Source: Glaesserella parasuis (GTDB lineage Bacteria > Pseudomonadota > Gammaproteobacteria > Enterobacterales > Pasteurellaceae). From it: a DNA stretch of 40,302 nucleotides. The translations under genes were made by a program, and so were the position numbers. Location: NCBI RefSeq assembly GCF_002015085.1, contig NZ_MUXW01000007.1, forward strand, positions 1 through 40,302, in the 5' to 3' direction. Of the stretch, positions 1-5,889 are shown one piece after another (positions within the stretch are counted from its first letter, which is position 1; every line of letters starts with the position of its first letter). Under the pieces are notes generated by a model, which was not told where the DNA came from, did no database searches, and saw only the letters and a list, made by a program, of their open reading frames with translations.

Positions 1-18
1 CACACTCCTTTGGGTAAA

Positions 19-225
19 TTAACTGCCAACAGGAAAAACGTCGTCTAAAGAACAAGCAACACCGTGTTCATTAAGTACTCGCACAATCTTTTTTGCTGTA
101 CTAAGTGACGGCTCTCTCAAGCCAGTTTCGTAATGACCAAAAGCACCTTGAGTTTTATTGATCAATTTAGCGATTTCGACTTGAGTAAGGTTGGCAGCTT
201 TTCTGAACTCAGAAATTCTGTTCAT
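19..225 (-). CDS. Cro-like HTH repressor
   Basis: A 68-residue XRE-family helix-turn-helix protein. The HTH spans about residues 12-33 (LTQVEIAKLINKTQGAFGHY) and almost nothing else is present, which is typical of Cro. A good ribosome binding site (AGGAG) lies 6 bases before the ATG. It is divergent from the cI-like gene at 361 with a three-site operator between them, the lambda cro/OR/cI arrangement. Its expected role is to switch off repressor synthesis and early transcription after induction. The replication genes normally downstream of cro would lie left of the window. The fold is clear; the Cro role is inferred from position. Confidence 0.85.
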   Translation of the reverse strand: MNRISEFRKAANLTQVEIAKLINKTQGAFGHYETGLREPSLSTAKKIVRVLNEHGVACSLDDVFPVGS

Positions 226-253
226 TTTTAGCTCCTGTATTAAAAATGCATTA

Positions 254-328
254 ATAATACATAAGGTATTTTATAAAGTCAAAAACAAAATACTTTTTGT
301 ATTTTGAATATTTAATACGGTAAGTAAT
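254..328. promoter_or_regulatory. OR: three operators and pR between cro and cI
   Basis: Three copies of AATAC-N5-GTATT: 256-270 (exact), 289-303 (exact) and 314-328 (one mismatch in the right half). On the minus strand a strong sigma-70 promoter for cro reads TTGACT (277-282), 17-bp spacer, TATTAT (254-259), so the first operator covers the -10 and part of the spacer. The second sits just upstream of the -35. The third lies where the cI promoter should be; its -35/-10 are not clear. The same motif recurs three times at 2629-2698, which makes it the repressor binding site with high likelihood. Confidence 0.85.
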
Positions 329-360
329 AATTAGTTAATTTTTGTTCAGGTGGGTGTAGT

Positions 361-1014
361 ATGAAAAAACAATGGAACCAATATGTACGTGAAAAAATGC
401 AAGAGCAAAATCTAAGACAAGATGATATTGCAGAATCAATGGGGAAGACTCAGGGAGCTATTGGTCATTGGCTTACAGGAAGAAGAATGCCTAATGTAAA
501 TGAAGTTGCTCAAATGATAAATCTAACAGGAGTGAATAAGGTTATCTTAAATGGTGATGGTACTATTGAGGATTTCGATCCAAATATAACCCCAACTTCT
601 GTAAAAAAATCTCGAGCTTATCCTCTTGTTAGCTCTATTCAAGCTGGTATGTGGACAGAAACTTATGATTTCAGAGACTCAGAAGGCTATGACTATATCG
701 ACACAGAAATTGATGCTGGTCCAGATGCATTCTTCTTACGAGTGTCAGGAATGTCTATGGAGCCTAAATTCAGCGAAGGGGATTTAGTGCTGATCGATGT
801 CAGAAAACGCCCACATCCTGGCGATTTTGTTGCAGCAGTAAATGGCAATGGTGAAGCTACTTTAAAACGTTATCGTGAATTAGGTGAATTATCACCATCA
901 GGCAATCCACATTTTGAGCTAGTGCCATTAAATCAAGATTTCCCAACGCTTAGCTCAATGAAACAAGATATTCGTATTATAGGTGTGGCGGTTGAGCATA
1001 GAAGCTACTTGTAG
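361..1014 (+). CDS. CI-like phage repressor (S24 autoprotease)
   Basis: A 217-residue LexA/CI-type repressor. The N-terminal XRE HTH is at about residues 17-41 (LRQDDIAESMGKTQGAIGHW). The C-terminal S24 peptidase domain has the cleavage site Ala95-Gly96 (SSIQAGMW), catalytic Ser132 in SGMSMEP and Lys169 in EATLKRY, so RecA-stimulated self-cleavage, and hence SOS induction, is expected. It should bind the AATAC-N5-GTATT sites at both OR and OL and hold the prophage silent. It is followed after 84 bp by the RexA-like gene, which has a candidate promoter of its own. All catalytic residues are present and nothing suggests a defective repressor. Confidence 0.92.
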   Translation: MKKQWNQYVREKMQEQNLRQDDIAESMGKTQGAIGHWLTGRRMPNVNEVAQMINLTGVNKVILNGDGTIEDFDPNITPTSVKKSRAYPLVSSIQAGMWTETYDFRDSEGYDYIDTEIDAGPDAFFLRVSGMSMEPKFSEGDLVLIDVRKRPHPGDFVAAVNGNGEATLKRYRELGELSPSGNPHFELVPLNQDFPTLSSMKQDIRIIGVAVEHRSYL

Positions 1015-1050
1015 CAGCAGTTGAATTTTATTGGGTAACAGAAACGTGGT

Positions 1051-1080
1051 TTGGTGGTTTAAGTAGGTATCTTTTATACT
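1051..1080 (+). promoter_or_regulatory. Candidate promoter for the RexAB-like pair
   Basis: TTGGTG (1051-1056), an 18-bp spacer and TATACT (1075-1080), in the 84-bp gap between cI and the gene at 1099. It would allow the pair to be expressed separately from cI, as lambda does for rexB from pLIT. Prediction by eye only. Confidence 0.4.
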
Positions 1081-1098
1081 ATATTAAGGAAATAATAA

Positions 1099-1986
1099 AT
1101 GTCTCAACTAAAAAAACATACATTTAATATCCGTTACTATGCAAATAAATATGAAAAATATAATTTTCGTGATCTTGTTAAGCATTTTAAAAATGATTCA
1201 ATGCCAGTAGTTCCCATTGGAAACTACGCTCGCAGAGTTTGTATTTATTCTGATAATGAAGTATTTGATAATTCAATTTCAGGATATTTTACAACATATC
1301 GCGATGATATTTTATACAAGGGAAATCGTTCAACAGGGAAAGAAGAACTTATTAATTTAGAAGAAGATGAATCTATTATTGAGAGAAATTATTTCATCTT
1401 GTTTTATGGAGATAAAGAAGAAATTCTATTATATCAAAATAGTTCTCTTTTTGGAAAAATAAAACATTTTAATGCTTATCTCACTAATTTAACGCAATTT
1501 CTATCAAACAACGATCAATTTAGTAATATTTCTATGTTAGAGATTGGTGCTGAAGAATATGCTAACGGTAAAAAACGACCATTATTAAAGCAAGTGGAGT
1601 ATAAGTTAGCTAGACCTAAAAGAAAAACCCCTAGGGATGGAGAAGATCCTTGGGTACAAGAACAATTTGATGAGATGGCTAACCTTGGAGTGAACATACA
1701 AAAAGTCGTATTGTCTAACTACTCAAAAAAAGGTCTTCTTACAAAAACTTGGGACACCGTCAATACCTTATTGGGAAACGACCAGACACGCACACTAAAA
1801 ATCACTTTGCTTGATGCGGAAGAGCCTATCGACCTACTACATAACGTGCTAAAAGATCGCTTCTATCTTGCTGCCCCATCCAGAAAAGAAGTAGAATTAA
1901 CAAAAATTTTTAAAGAAATCCGTTCACTTAGAAAGGAACGTGATGCTACACTAAAAAATTACCTAGATGAAAGGAAAGAAGATTAG
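1099..1986 (+). CDS. RexA-like putative superinfection-exclusion protein
   Basis: A 295-residue soluble protein with no motif I can name from the sequence. It is called RexA-like on context. It lies directly after cI in the same direction, is near lambda RexA in length (279 residues), and is followed 9 bp later by a 144-residue four-helix membrane protein, exactly the length of RexB. From memory, lambda RexA also has an LSAP-type stretch near its C-terminus followed by a charged helix; here LAAP at about residues 253-256 is followed by a strongly charged helix. Lambda RexA senses phage replication or recombination intermediates and activates RexB. The ribosome binding site is AAGGA, 8 bases upstream. 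Homology is not proven; it could be an unrelated lysogenic-conversion gene. Confidence 0.5.
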   Translation: MSQLKKHTFNIRYYANKYEKYNFRDLVKHFKNDSMPVVPIGNYARRVCIYSDNEVFDNSISGYFTTYRDDILYKGNRSTGKEELINLEEDESIIERNYFILFYGDKEEILLYQNSSLFGKIKHFNAYLTNLTQFLSNNDQFSNISMLEIGAEEYANGKKRPLLKQVEYKLARPKRKTPRDGEDPWVQEQFDEMANLGVNIQKVVLSNYSKKGLLTKTWDTVNTLLGNDQTRTLKITLLDAEEPIDLLHNVLKDRFYLAAPSRKEVELTKIFKEIRSLRKERDATLKNYLDERKED

Positions 1987-1995
1987 GAGCTTGGT

Positions 1996-2430
1996 ATGAA
2001 TATAAAATACTGGAAGAGAATTGCATTTATCGCTAGTAGCATTACGCATTTTCTTTTATGGTATTTTGATGTATTAAAAGAGTTTAAACCTGATGAACTG
2101 AGAGATTTACTAAGTGATTTATTTACATCATCGGCAACATTGATTGGGTTCATTTTTGCCATTATTGCTATATTGGTTACTATAACTGAGCATTCCTTGA
2201 TAAAAGTAATGAGAGAAAATGGAATGTATGCAGAAATAATGGAACACCTAAAATACTTAATTACAGGCTTTAGCATTTCAATGCTGTTAAGTTATATAGG
2301 GGCATTTCTAACTGGTGAATCACTGATTTATCTACTGCTCTTCACCTCCTTTATTTTTATGTACAGTATGATAATGCTTGTGACTGATATGTTTAGAAGA
2401 TTAACTCTAACCTTCACAAATCTAAAATAG
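1996..2430 (+). CDS. RexB-like small inner-membrane protein
   Basis: A 144-residue protein with four predicted membrane helices at about residues 8-25, 45-65, 84-106 and 108-132, and a short charged loop (RENGMY, residues 73-78) between helices 2 and 3. Lambda RexB is also 144 residues with four helices; from memory it has a similar charged loop (REYGYM) at the same place. RexB forms a depolarising channel when activated by RexA, aborting superinfection. The gene starts 9 bp after the RexA-like stop, so the two should be co-translated, and a terminator follows. The membrane topology is seen; the channel role is inferred from the match of size, topology and position. Confidence 0.5.
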   Translation: MNIKYWKRIAFIASSITHFLLWYFDVLKEFKPDELRDLLSDLFTSSATLIGFIFAIIAILVTITEHSLIKVMRENGMYAEIMEHLKYLITGFSISMLLSYIGAFLTGESLIYLLLFTSFIFMYSMIMLVTDMFRRLTLTFTNLK

Positions 2431-2435
2431 TCAAA

Positions 2436-2459
2436 CCGCCCCCGTGGCGGCTTTCTTTT
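2436..2459 (+). terminator. Terminator after the cI-RexAB-like operon
   Basis: GC-rich hairpin CCGCC/GGCGG (2436-2440 / 2446-2450) followed by a T-rich run. It ends the immunity transcript before OL/pL. Confidence 0.7.
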
Positions 2460-2506
2460 ATCCCCTACCCCACTTCTACAAGTATTATCCTCACCTAACA
2501 CTCACC

Positions 2507-2540
2507 ACAAGCGGTCGCATTCCATCATTTTTTTGCAAAA
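2507..2540 (+). repeat. DNA uptake signal sequence (ACAAGCGGTC type)
   Basis: The core ACAAGCGGTC (2507-2516) is followed at the expected distance by the A/T-rich ATTTTTTTGCAAAA extension. This is the extended uptake sequence of the A. pleuropneumoniae / Mannheimia branch. It sits in the prophage gap between the immunity operon and pL. Confidence 0.8.
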
Positions 2541-2628
2541 ACATCTTCCTGACACCAAGAAAATGATTAAAAAACAAGCAATCAAACACACTTCACAAAA
2601 TTTATTTTCCTTTAAAATCAATCAATTA

Positions 2629-2700
2629 AATACATTTTGTATTTTTTATTGCGAAAAATAATACATTTAGTATTTACTTATAAAATACATAGTGTATTAT
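2629..2700 (+). promoter_or_regulatory. OL/pL: three operators and early promoter
   Basis: Three exact AATAC-N5-GTATT sites at 2629-2643, 2660-2674 and 2684-2698, with centre spacings (31 and 24 bp) close to those at OR (33 and 25). The promoter aligns with pR: TTTACT (2673-2678), 16-bp spacer, TATTAT (2695-2700), with the third operator covering the spacer and -10. Transcription should start near 2707 and feed the long rightward early operon. Repressor bound here would keep recombination, antirepressor and xis genes silent in the lysogen. Confidence 0.85.
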
Positions 2701-2706
2701 ACACCC

Positions 2707-3131
2707 ATCAAAACGAGCTACGGCTCAATGCTCTTTAAAAATTCAGACAAAAACACCTCAAGCGGTCAATAAGTGCAGTTGCTTAAACTAGCGGATTAAA
2801 AGCCCCGCTGGCTGATTGAACGTTTAGTCTTATGTGAAAAACTGCCGTGACGGCAGATTGGCAACAGAACCATTGAGGTGACGACTAACCCACTATCGCC
2901 AAGTTTGCCAGTGAGTGGAACGGATAGTGGGGACAGAACCACATTTTTTGGTCTGTTTTTTAGTTGGTGAACAATGAAAAAGCAACAGACAGCAAACGTT
3001 AGCTAAAAACGTGACAGCTCGGAGAGACGGCTGACCATCTCGTTGAACTCAACGAAATGGCTATCGAGACTTAGCGTTGAGCCAGCGTAGCAAATCAACG
3101 CACCATTCATTAATTTTTTAAGGAGTATAAA
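2707..3131 (+). promoter_or_regulatory. Structured early leader with boxA and internal terminator
   Basis: About 425 bases without a gene. About 23 bases after the pL start is GCTCTTTAAAAA (2730-2741), a near match to the boxA of ribosomal RNA leaders (GCTCTTTAACAA), followed by CAGACAA as in those leaders. Downstream are a hairpin CTGCCG/CGGCAG (2842-2856), a long-range 8-bp stem (2890-2897 with 2923-2930) and a terminator-like hairpin ending in T6 (2933-2961). This is the order of lambda nutL and tL1: an antitermination site, then a terminator that the modified polymerase reads through. No N protein is recognised in the window. The part after 2961 holds further short hairpins and no ORF. 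Confidence 0.6.
2933..2961 (+). terminator. Leader terminator (tL1-like)
   Basis: ACAGAACC (2933-2940) pairs with GGTCTGT (2950-2956) with one bulged base, followed by T6. It lies 170 bp before the first early gene, so it would cap early expression unless antitermination occurs. Confidence 0.55.
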
Positions 3132-3395
3132 ATGACATCAATGTACGCCCAAATTAGCATAACAGTGAACGGAATAACAATGAACAGAGGTATTACCTTT
3201 ACTCCTCCACAAAACGACCACATCAATATGCAAAAGACCGCTATTCAACATCAAATTGAAAAGCTACTTGAACCTATTGATGCTATTGAGAGAATGCAAA
3301 TTAATGCTGAAAAGCACTTTGAATTAAAAAAATGGCTCACTCAGGCTTTCCAAAACGAGCTTGATGTTGCTCAACAAGACCGCTCGCCAACATAA
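3132..3395 (+). CDS. Hypothetical phage early protein (87 aa)
   Basis: Not recognised. First gene after the pL leader, with a strong ribosome binding site (AAGGAG, 7 bases before the ATG). The protein is soluble; the N-terminal third looks beta-rich (ISITVNGITMNRGITF) and the C-terminal half helical and charged. Its last 59 bases overlap the convergent minus-strand gene ending at 3337. The position is where lambda has N and other small host-takeover proteins, but I see no arginine-rich N-like motif. Confidence 0.7.
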   Translation: MTSMYAQISITVNGITMNRGITFTPPQNDHINMQKTAIQHQIEKLLEPIDAIERMQINAEKHFELKKWLTQAFQNELDVAQQDRSPT

Positions 3396-3537
3396 AAAGG
3401 CGACAAGCTAAATCTGACTGAGCCTCCACATTTTCTGAAATATGAGTGCCGTCTTTATCATAAATTTCAATATCATTGCGTAAAAGAATGGCTGCGACTT
3501 GTACAGCGTTTGCAAAAGTGAACTCAGAATTACTCAT
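3337..3537 (-). CDS. Hypothetical minus-strand prophage protein (66 aa)
   Basis: Not recognised. A 66-residue, mostly helical soluble protein beginning MSNSEFTFANAVQVAAILLR. I chose the start at 3537 because AGGG lies just upstream and a consensus promoter lies 34 bp further up. It runs against the early operon and overlaps the end of the gene at 3132-3395, so it is probably expressed in the lysogen. The promoter carries a duplicated 13-bp sequence, suggesting dedicated regulation. Confidence 0.6.
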   Translation of the reverse strand: MSNSEFTFANAVQVAAILLRNDIEIYDKDGTHISENVEAQSDLACRLFMLASGLVEQHQARFGKPE

Positions 3538-3553
3538 AATTAAATCCCTATTT

Positions 3554-3599
3554 ATGTTGTGAGAAATTGAATTATATTCCTTGATGTTGTGAGAAACAA
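3554..3599 (-). promoter_or_regulatory. Promoter with duplicated operator for the 3337-3537 gene
   Basis: On the minus strand: TTGTTT (3594-3599), 17-bp spacer, TATAAT (3571-3576). The 13-mer ATGTTGTGAGAAA (plus-strand reading) occurs at 3554-3566 and 3584-3596, exactly 30 bp apart. One copy overlaps the -35 and spacer, the other the start region. The layout suits repression by a protein bound to both copies. A nearby inverted repeat, GACTGTG/CACAGTC (3613-3619 / 3634-3640), may also be regulatory. Confidence 0.6.
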
Positions 3600-3702
3600 T
3601 AAGGAACTTGCTGACTGTGGCAAGGGTAAAAATCACAGTCGCCATTCAAAAGTGTATGCGGTAAGCACTTAAAACACCCGTAATCATAATGATGATCCGT
3701 TA

Positions 3703-3729
3703 GCCCACTGTAACGGGTGGGCGTTTTTT
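3703..3729 (+). terminator. Terminator
   Basis: GCCCAC (3703-3708) pairs with GTGGGC (3717-3722) across an 8-base loop, followed by GT6. It lies 12 bp before the next gene, so it is another block that early transcription must pass. Confidence 0.65.
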
Positions 3730-3740
3730 GAGGTGAAAAA

Positions 3741-4382
3741 ATGAATACATATGCAAAGTTCTGCCCAAACGTATTTTTAGCAAAATGCCAAGAGCAGCAC
3801 GAAAAGAACGAAATTATTACCGTGACAAGTAAATACGGCAATGAAACAGAGGTTGAAATACACAACCTCGTTAAACAACAAGGTGGATTTTATTTTTACT
3901 CTTTTGTCCGTTGTGATGGGTTGAATAGTCAAGCTCGAGCCACAGCGAAAGCGGAACGTTATCAAGAATATGCTGATAACGCTGCGAAACGCAGTAATCA
4001 ATATTGTGAGGCGGCTAATGAGGGGCGTGACTTTTTAAGTCTTGCTGAACCAATAAAAATCGGACATCACAGCGAAAAACGACACAGAGCTTTGATTGAA
4101 CGCAATGCCCGTCGAATGGATCTTGCAGTTGAAGAAATGCGAAAAGCCGAAAACTACGCCGATAAAATCGCCTATTGGGAATCAAGAGCTGTAAAAATTG
4201 ATCTATCCATGCCTGAAAGTCTTGAGTATTTCAAACATAAGCTAAAAGAGGCAGAAGACAAACATTCGGACCTAAAAAAATTCCCTGAAAAACGAGAACA
4301 TTCTTATTCATTGACGTACGCTAAAAAATCCGTCAATGAATTTAAAGAAAAAGTGCGATTGGCTGAATTGCTTTGGGCTTAA
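3741..4382 (+). CDS. DUF3560-family phage/plasmid protein
   Basis: A 213-residue protein of the DUF3560 family, recognised by the segment at about residues 70-155: KAERYQEYADNAAKRSNQYC, then a GHHSEKRHRAL core and a long charged helix ending KIAYWESRA. Members occur on phages and plasmids, often near recombination genes; no function is known to me. The rest is a charged, probably coiled-coil C-terminus. The ribosome binding site is GAGGTG just before the ATG. It belongs to the rightward early operon. Confidence 0.75.
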   Translation: MNTYAKFCPNVFLAKCQEQHEKNEIITVTSKYGNETEVEIHNLVKQQGGFYFYSFVRCDGLNSQARATAKAERYQEYADNAAKRSNQYCEAANEGRDFLSLAEPIKIGHHSEKRHRALIERNARRMDLAVEEMRKAENYADKIAYWESRAVKIDLSMPESLEYFKHKLKEAEDKHSDLKKFPEKREHSYSLTYAKKSVNEFKEKVRLAELLWA

Positions 4383-4436
4383 CGAAAAATCACCCGCTAA
4401 ATAAACTGGTATTTTTATATAAAGTAAGGAATAAAA

Positions 4437-4604
4437 ATGACCTTAAAAAAATGTTTACTTCTCCTGTTGCTTATCAACCTTAACCCTATTGGCTTGTGGT
4501 TGAATAGCTTTGCATTTAACAATTTTTTCAATGATCAACCCCATTATATCCAAGAAGATAAAAAAGCCTTGCCAGAATGCAGTAGCAGCAGTCAAATAGA
4601 ATAA
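4437..4604 (+). CDS. Possible small exported protein (55 aa), overlapping
   Basis: A 55-codon ORF with AAGGA 8 bases before the ATG and an N-terminal hydrophobic run (KKCLLLLLLINLNPIG) like a signal peptide. It is almost wholly antisense to the membrane-protein gene 4455-4787. Hydrophobic stretches on both strands can arise by codon chance. The ribosome binding site is the main support; treat as uncertain. Confidence 0.3.
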   Translation: MTLKKCLLLLLLINLNPIGLWLNSFAFNNFFNDQPHYIQEDKKALPECSSSSQIE

Positions 4605-4787
4605 ATAAACAAGAGCATAAGAAGGTAATGCTGGCAATGGACGTGCTTCTAAGCCGTATTTAAAGCTTAAAGGCAAGTACAACCAACAAAGAATAAACGA
4701 TAAGCACCAAGTTGTAATACGCATAATAATATGGTCGAAATGTTCTTTTAAGAGAGAAAAAAGAGATGCAATCAACGCTTCCCACAT
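4455..4787 (-). CDS. Minus-strand small membrane protein (110 aa)
   Basis: The start at 4787 (MWEALIASLFSLLKEHF) is chosen because AGGAGA lies 8 bases upstream. The protein has a short amphipathic N-terminus, a membrane helix at about residues 20-40, a second hydrophobic hairpin at about 54-88, and a charged lysine-rich tail. This shape recalls SieB-type superinfection-exclusion proteins, but I see no diagnostic motif. It is transcribed against the early operon from its own promoter module, shared in design with the next minus-strand gene (4888-5349), so both are likely lysogen-expressed and co-regulated. Confidence 0.6.
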   Translation of the reverse strand: MWEALIASLFSLLKEHFDHIIMRITTWCLSFILCWLYLPLSFKYGLEARPLPALPSYALVYLFYLTAATAFWQGFFIFLDIMGLIIEKIVKCKAIQPQANRVKVDKQQEK

Positions 4788-4867
4788 ACTGAAATCTCCT
4801 TTTGTTGATGAATATAAATTGAGCACTTACATTCTAGCACAACTCAAGGGGATTTCAGTCTGTGGGA
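4780..4867 (-). promoter_or_regulatory. Promoter module 1 with inverted repeat covering the RBS
   Basis: Minus-strand extended -10 promoter TGCTAGAAT, followed five bases later by TGCT. The 5'UTR is AT-rich and ends in the AGGAGA ribosome binding site. Flanking the promoter is a 22-bp inverted repeat with 20 matches: 4780-4801 (RBS, ATG and first codons) and 4846-4867, with a 44-bp spacer. In a transcript entering from upstream the arms would pair and hide the RBS; a transcript starting at the internal promoter lacks the upstream arm. Module 2 at 5341-5417 repeats the design with different arm sequences. Confidence 0.6.
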
Positions 4868-4887
4868 TTGACAACCACCCCCATTCA

Positions 4888-5349
4888 TTACCCAACAGGA
4901 ATAACTATTCTTTTACCCCAACGGAACGGAAAATGTTCAGATTTAAACAACAACCGCAACTGATAAACAGGCTTATTATGGTCTTTTAAATGAACAAAAA
5001 ACTCAATAAACGGTTCCGTATCGATTTTCTGATGGCACGACTGAACAACCTGATGAATATGCTTCTTATCAAGTTCATCATCAAGCTCAATATTGCCACG
5101 CCCAAGAATATCAACACCTTTAAATTGAGTATATAACGGCTTAAGCGACTGAATTTCTTCAAGAACATAAACAAACTTAATCCGCTTAGGATAAAGCGTA
5201 ATGCGATAAATCTTTGAAGATAACACTGGCGAAACAGTAAAATGAACATCAGGCATTCTTGATTGAATGATATTATTAACCCAAACCACAAATCCCCCGA
5301 TAATCCCAAGCACAGCACAAACTGCTGTGACAACATTTGCATCAAACAT
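4888..5349 (-). CDS. Minus-strand membrane-anchored protein (153 aa)
   Basis: Not recognised. The start at 5349 (MFDANVVTAVCAVLGIIGG) follows a good ribosome binding site (AAGGAG). There is one N-terminal membrane helix at about residues 5-25, then a roughly 125-residue soluble domain, beta-rich (VHFTVSPVLSSKIYRITLYP) and probably cytoplasmic. The protein runs against the early operon and uses promoter module 2. The pairing with the second membrane protein at 4455 under matching promoters suggests a shared job, perhaps exclusion of other phages; this is inference only. Confidence 0.65.
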   Translation of the reverse strand: MFDANVVTAVCAVLGIIGGFVVWVNNIIQSRMPDVHFTVSPVLSSKIYRITLYPKRIKFVYVLEEIQSLKPLYTQFKGVDILGRGNIELDDELDKKHIHQVVQSCHQKIDTEPFIEFFVHLKDHNKPVYQLRLLFKSEHFPFRWGKRIVIPVG

Positions 5350-5417
5350 AGCAATCTCCTTGTTGTGAAAATAATGATTAAGCACCACTATTCTAGCACT
5401 CGGAGATTGCTTTTTTA
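5341..5417 (-). promoter_or_regulatory. Promoter module 2 with inverted repeat covering the RBS
   Basis: Minus-strand TGCTAGAAT (TAGAAT at 5390-5395 with an upstream TGC), then five bases, then TGCT, as in module 1. A perfect 10-bp inverted repeat, AGCAATCTCC (5350-5359) and GGAGATTGCT (5402-5411), flanks it, with weaker matches extending over the start codon. The arms differ from module 1 (TTGCT against TTTCAG) yet each pairs with its own partner, which is covariation. The outer arm also lies before a T6 run on the plus strand. Confidence 0.6.
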
Positions 5418-5430
5418 TAGGAACAGAAAA

Positions 5431-5583
5431 ATGAAATTAAGAGATATGGATTTATGGAAAGCACTGAATATCCTTAGTGCTATTGTGACTGTGATAATAT
5501 GTGCATTTTTGGACACAAATCCAACCTACGCTATTATCCCAATGTTAATGGCAATTTTCTTAGCGATTGAAGATAGAAAATAA
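5431..5583 (+). CDS. Small membrane protein (50 aa)
   Basis: Begins MKLRDMDLWKALNILSAIVT; AGGAAC lies 8 bases before the ATG. Two hydrophobic stretches (about residues 12-27 and 31-45) suggest a membrane hairpin, with a short charged tail. It is divergent from the gene ending at 5349 and shares the GGAGATTGCT arm in its upstream region. Function unknown; the size is compatible with a phage inhibitor or toxin peptide, but nothing shows this. Confidence 0.5.
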   Translation: MKLRDMDLWKALNILSAIVTVIICAFLDTNPTYAIIPMLMAIFLAIEDRK

Positions 5584-5584
5584 A

Positions 5585-5613
5585 TTGACACCCACCGCCC
5601 TTTGATTTAGGAT
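5585..5613 (+). promoter_or_regulatory. Strong promoter for C4-like RNA 1 and antirepressor 1
   Basis: TTGACA (5585-5590), 17-bp spacer, TAGGAT (5608-5613); start expected near 5620. The spacer begins with a C-rich block (CCCACCGCCC) that resembles the corresponding promoter at 15805 (AACCGCCCCC), so the two loci probably share a regulator or an origin. Confidence 0.7.
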
Positions 5614-5619
5614 ATATCC

Positions 5620-5701
5620 ACTTTCAACAGAAAGTCGGGAATTGCAGTTCCTGAACTAATTAGAGCGGTGAAAATGATAGACGCTCAAAGCGTCTTTTTT
5701 T
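5620..5701 (+). ncRNA. C4-type antisense RNA 1
   Basis: An about 80-nt RNA from a strong promoter to a perfect terminator (GACGCT CAA AGCGTC T7, 5680-5701). It folds into hairpin CTTTC-AACA-GAAAG (5621-5634) and a second hairpin with loop TTGCAG (about 5638-5651). Two segments are complementary, in antiparallel order, to the leader of the next gene: TTGCAGT (5642-5648) with ACTGCAA (5809-5815), and CTAATTAGAG (5656-5665) with CTCTAATTAG (5794-5803). This is the design of C4 RNA of phages P1/P7, which controls the downstream antirepressor gene. Promoter, terminator and complementarity are seen directly; the C4 name is by analogy. Confidence 0.7.
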
Positions 5702-5889
5702 ATAGCTGAAAATCAGCAAATCTACCTTTTTAACAAATTTGTTAAAAAGTCCAATGATGAGCTGAATAAGGAGATCTTCGGATCTGCCGTTTACTCTAAT
5801 TAGCGGTTACTGCAAACCTTGTTCAGTTCATCACCAACTATTGCAGTGGTTCGTGATGAGTTTTAAAAACTTAATTAGAGAACTACAAA
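5702..5889 (+). promoter_or_regulatory. Antirepressor 1 leader with C4 target and self-pairing RBS
   Basis: Holds a hairpin GCTGA/TCAGC (5705-5717), a perfect 24-bp palindrome centred at 5737/5738, a UUCG-capped hairpin (5772-5785) and the C4 target (5794-5815). Copies of both C4 pairing segments recur near the start codon: TTGCAGT at 5841-5847 and TAATTAGAG at 5872-5880, the latter containing the presumed ribosome binding site. The target can therefore pair either with C4 RNA or with the RBS region of its own message, a competition switch. No ORF of note lies here. Confidence 0.6.

Noticed and set aside
4455..4787. Firm assignment as SieB superinfection exclusion protein.
   Set aside because: Only the general membrane topology agrees; no diagnostic residues can be recognised by eye.
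4868..4900. TTGACA at 4868 as a third C4-type promoter.
   Set aside because: It has a C-rich spacer like the other two but no acceptable -10 and no terminated RNA downstream.
4780..5417. Invertible promoters: inverted repeats flank each TGCTAGAAT promoter.
   Set aside because: The outer arms lack a start codon (CTG or TTT instead of ATG), and no invertase gene is seen in the window. RNA pairing explains the arm covariation better.
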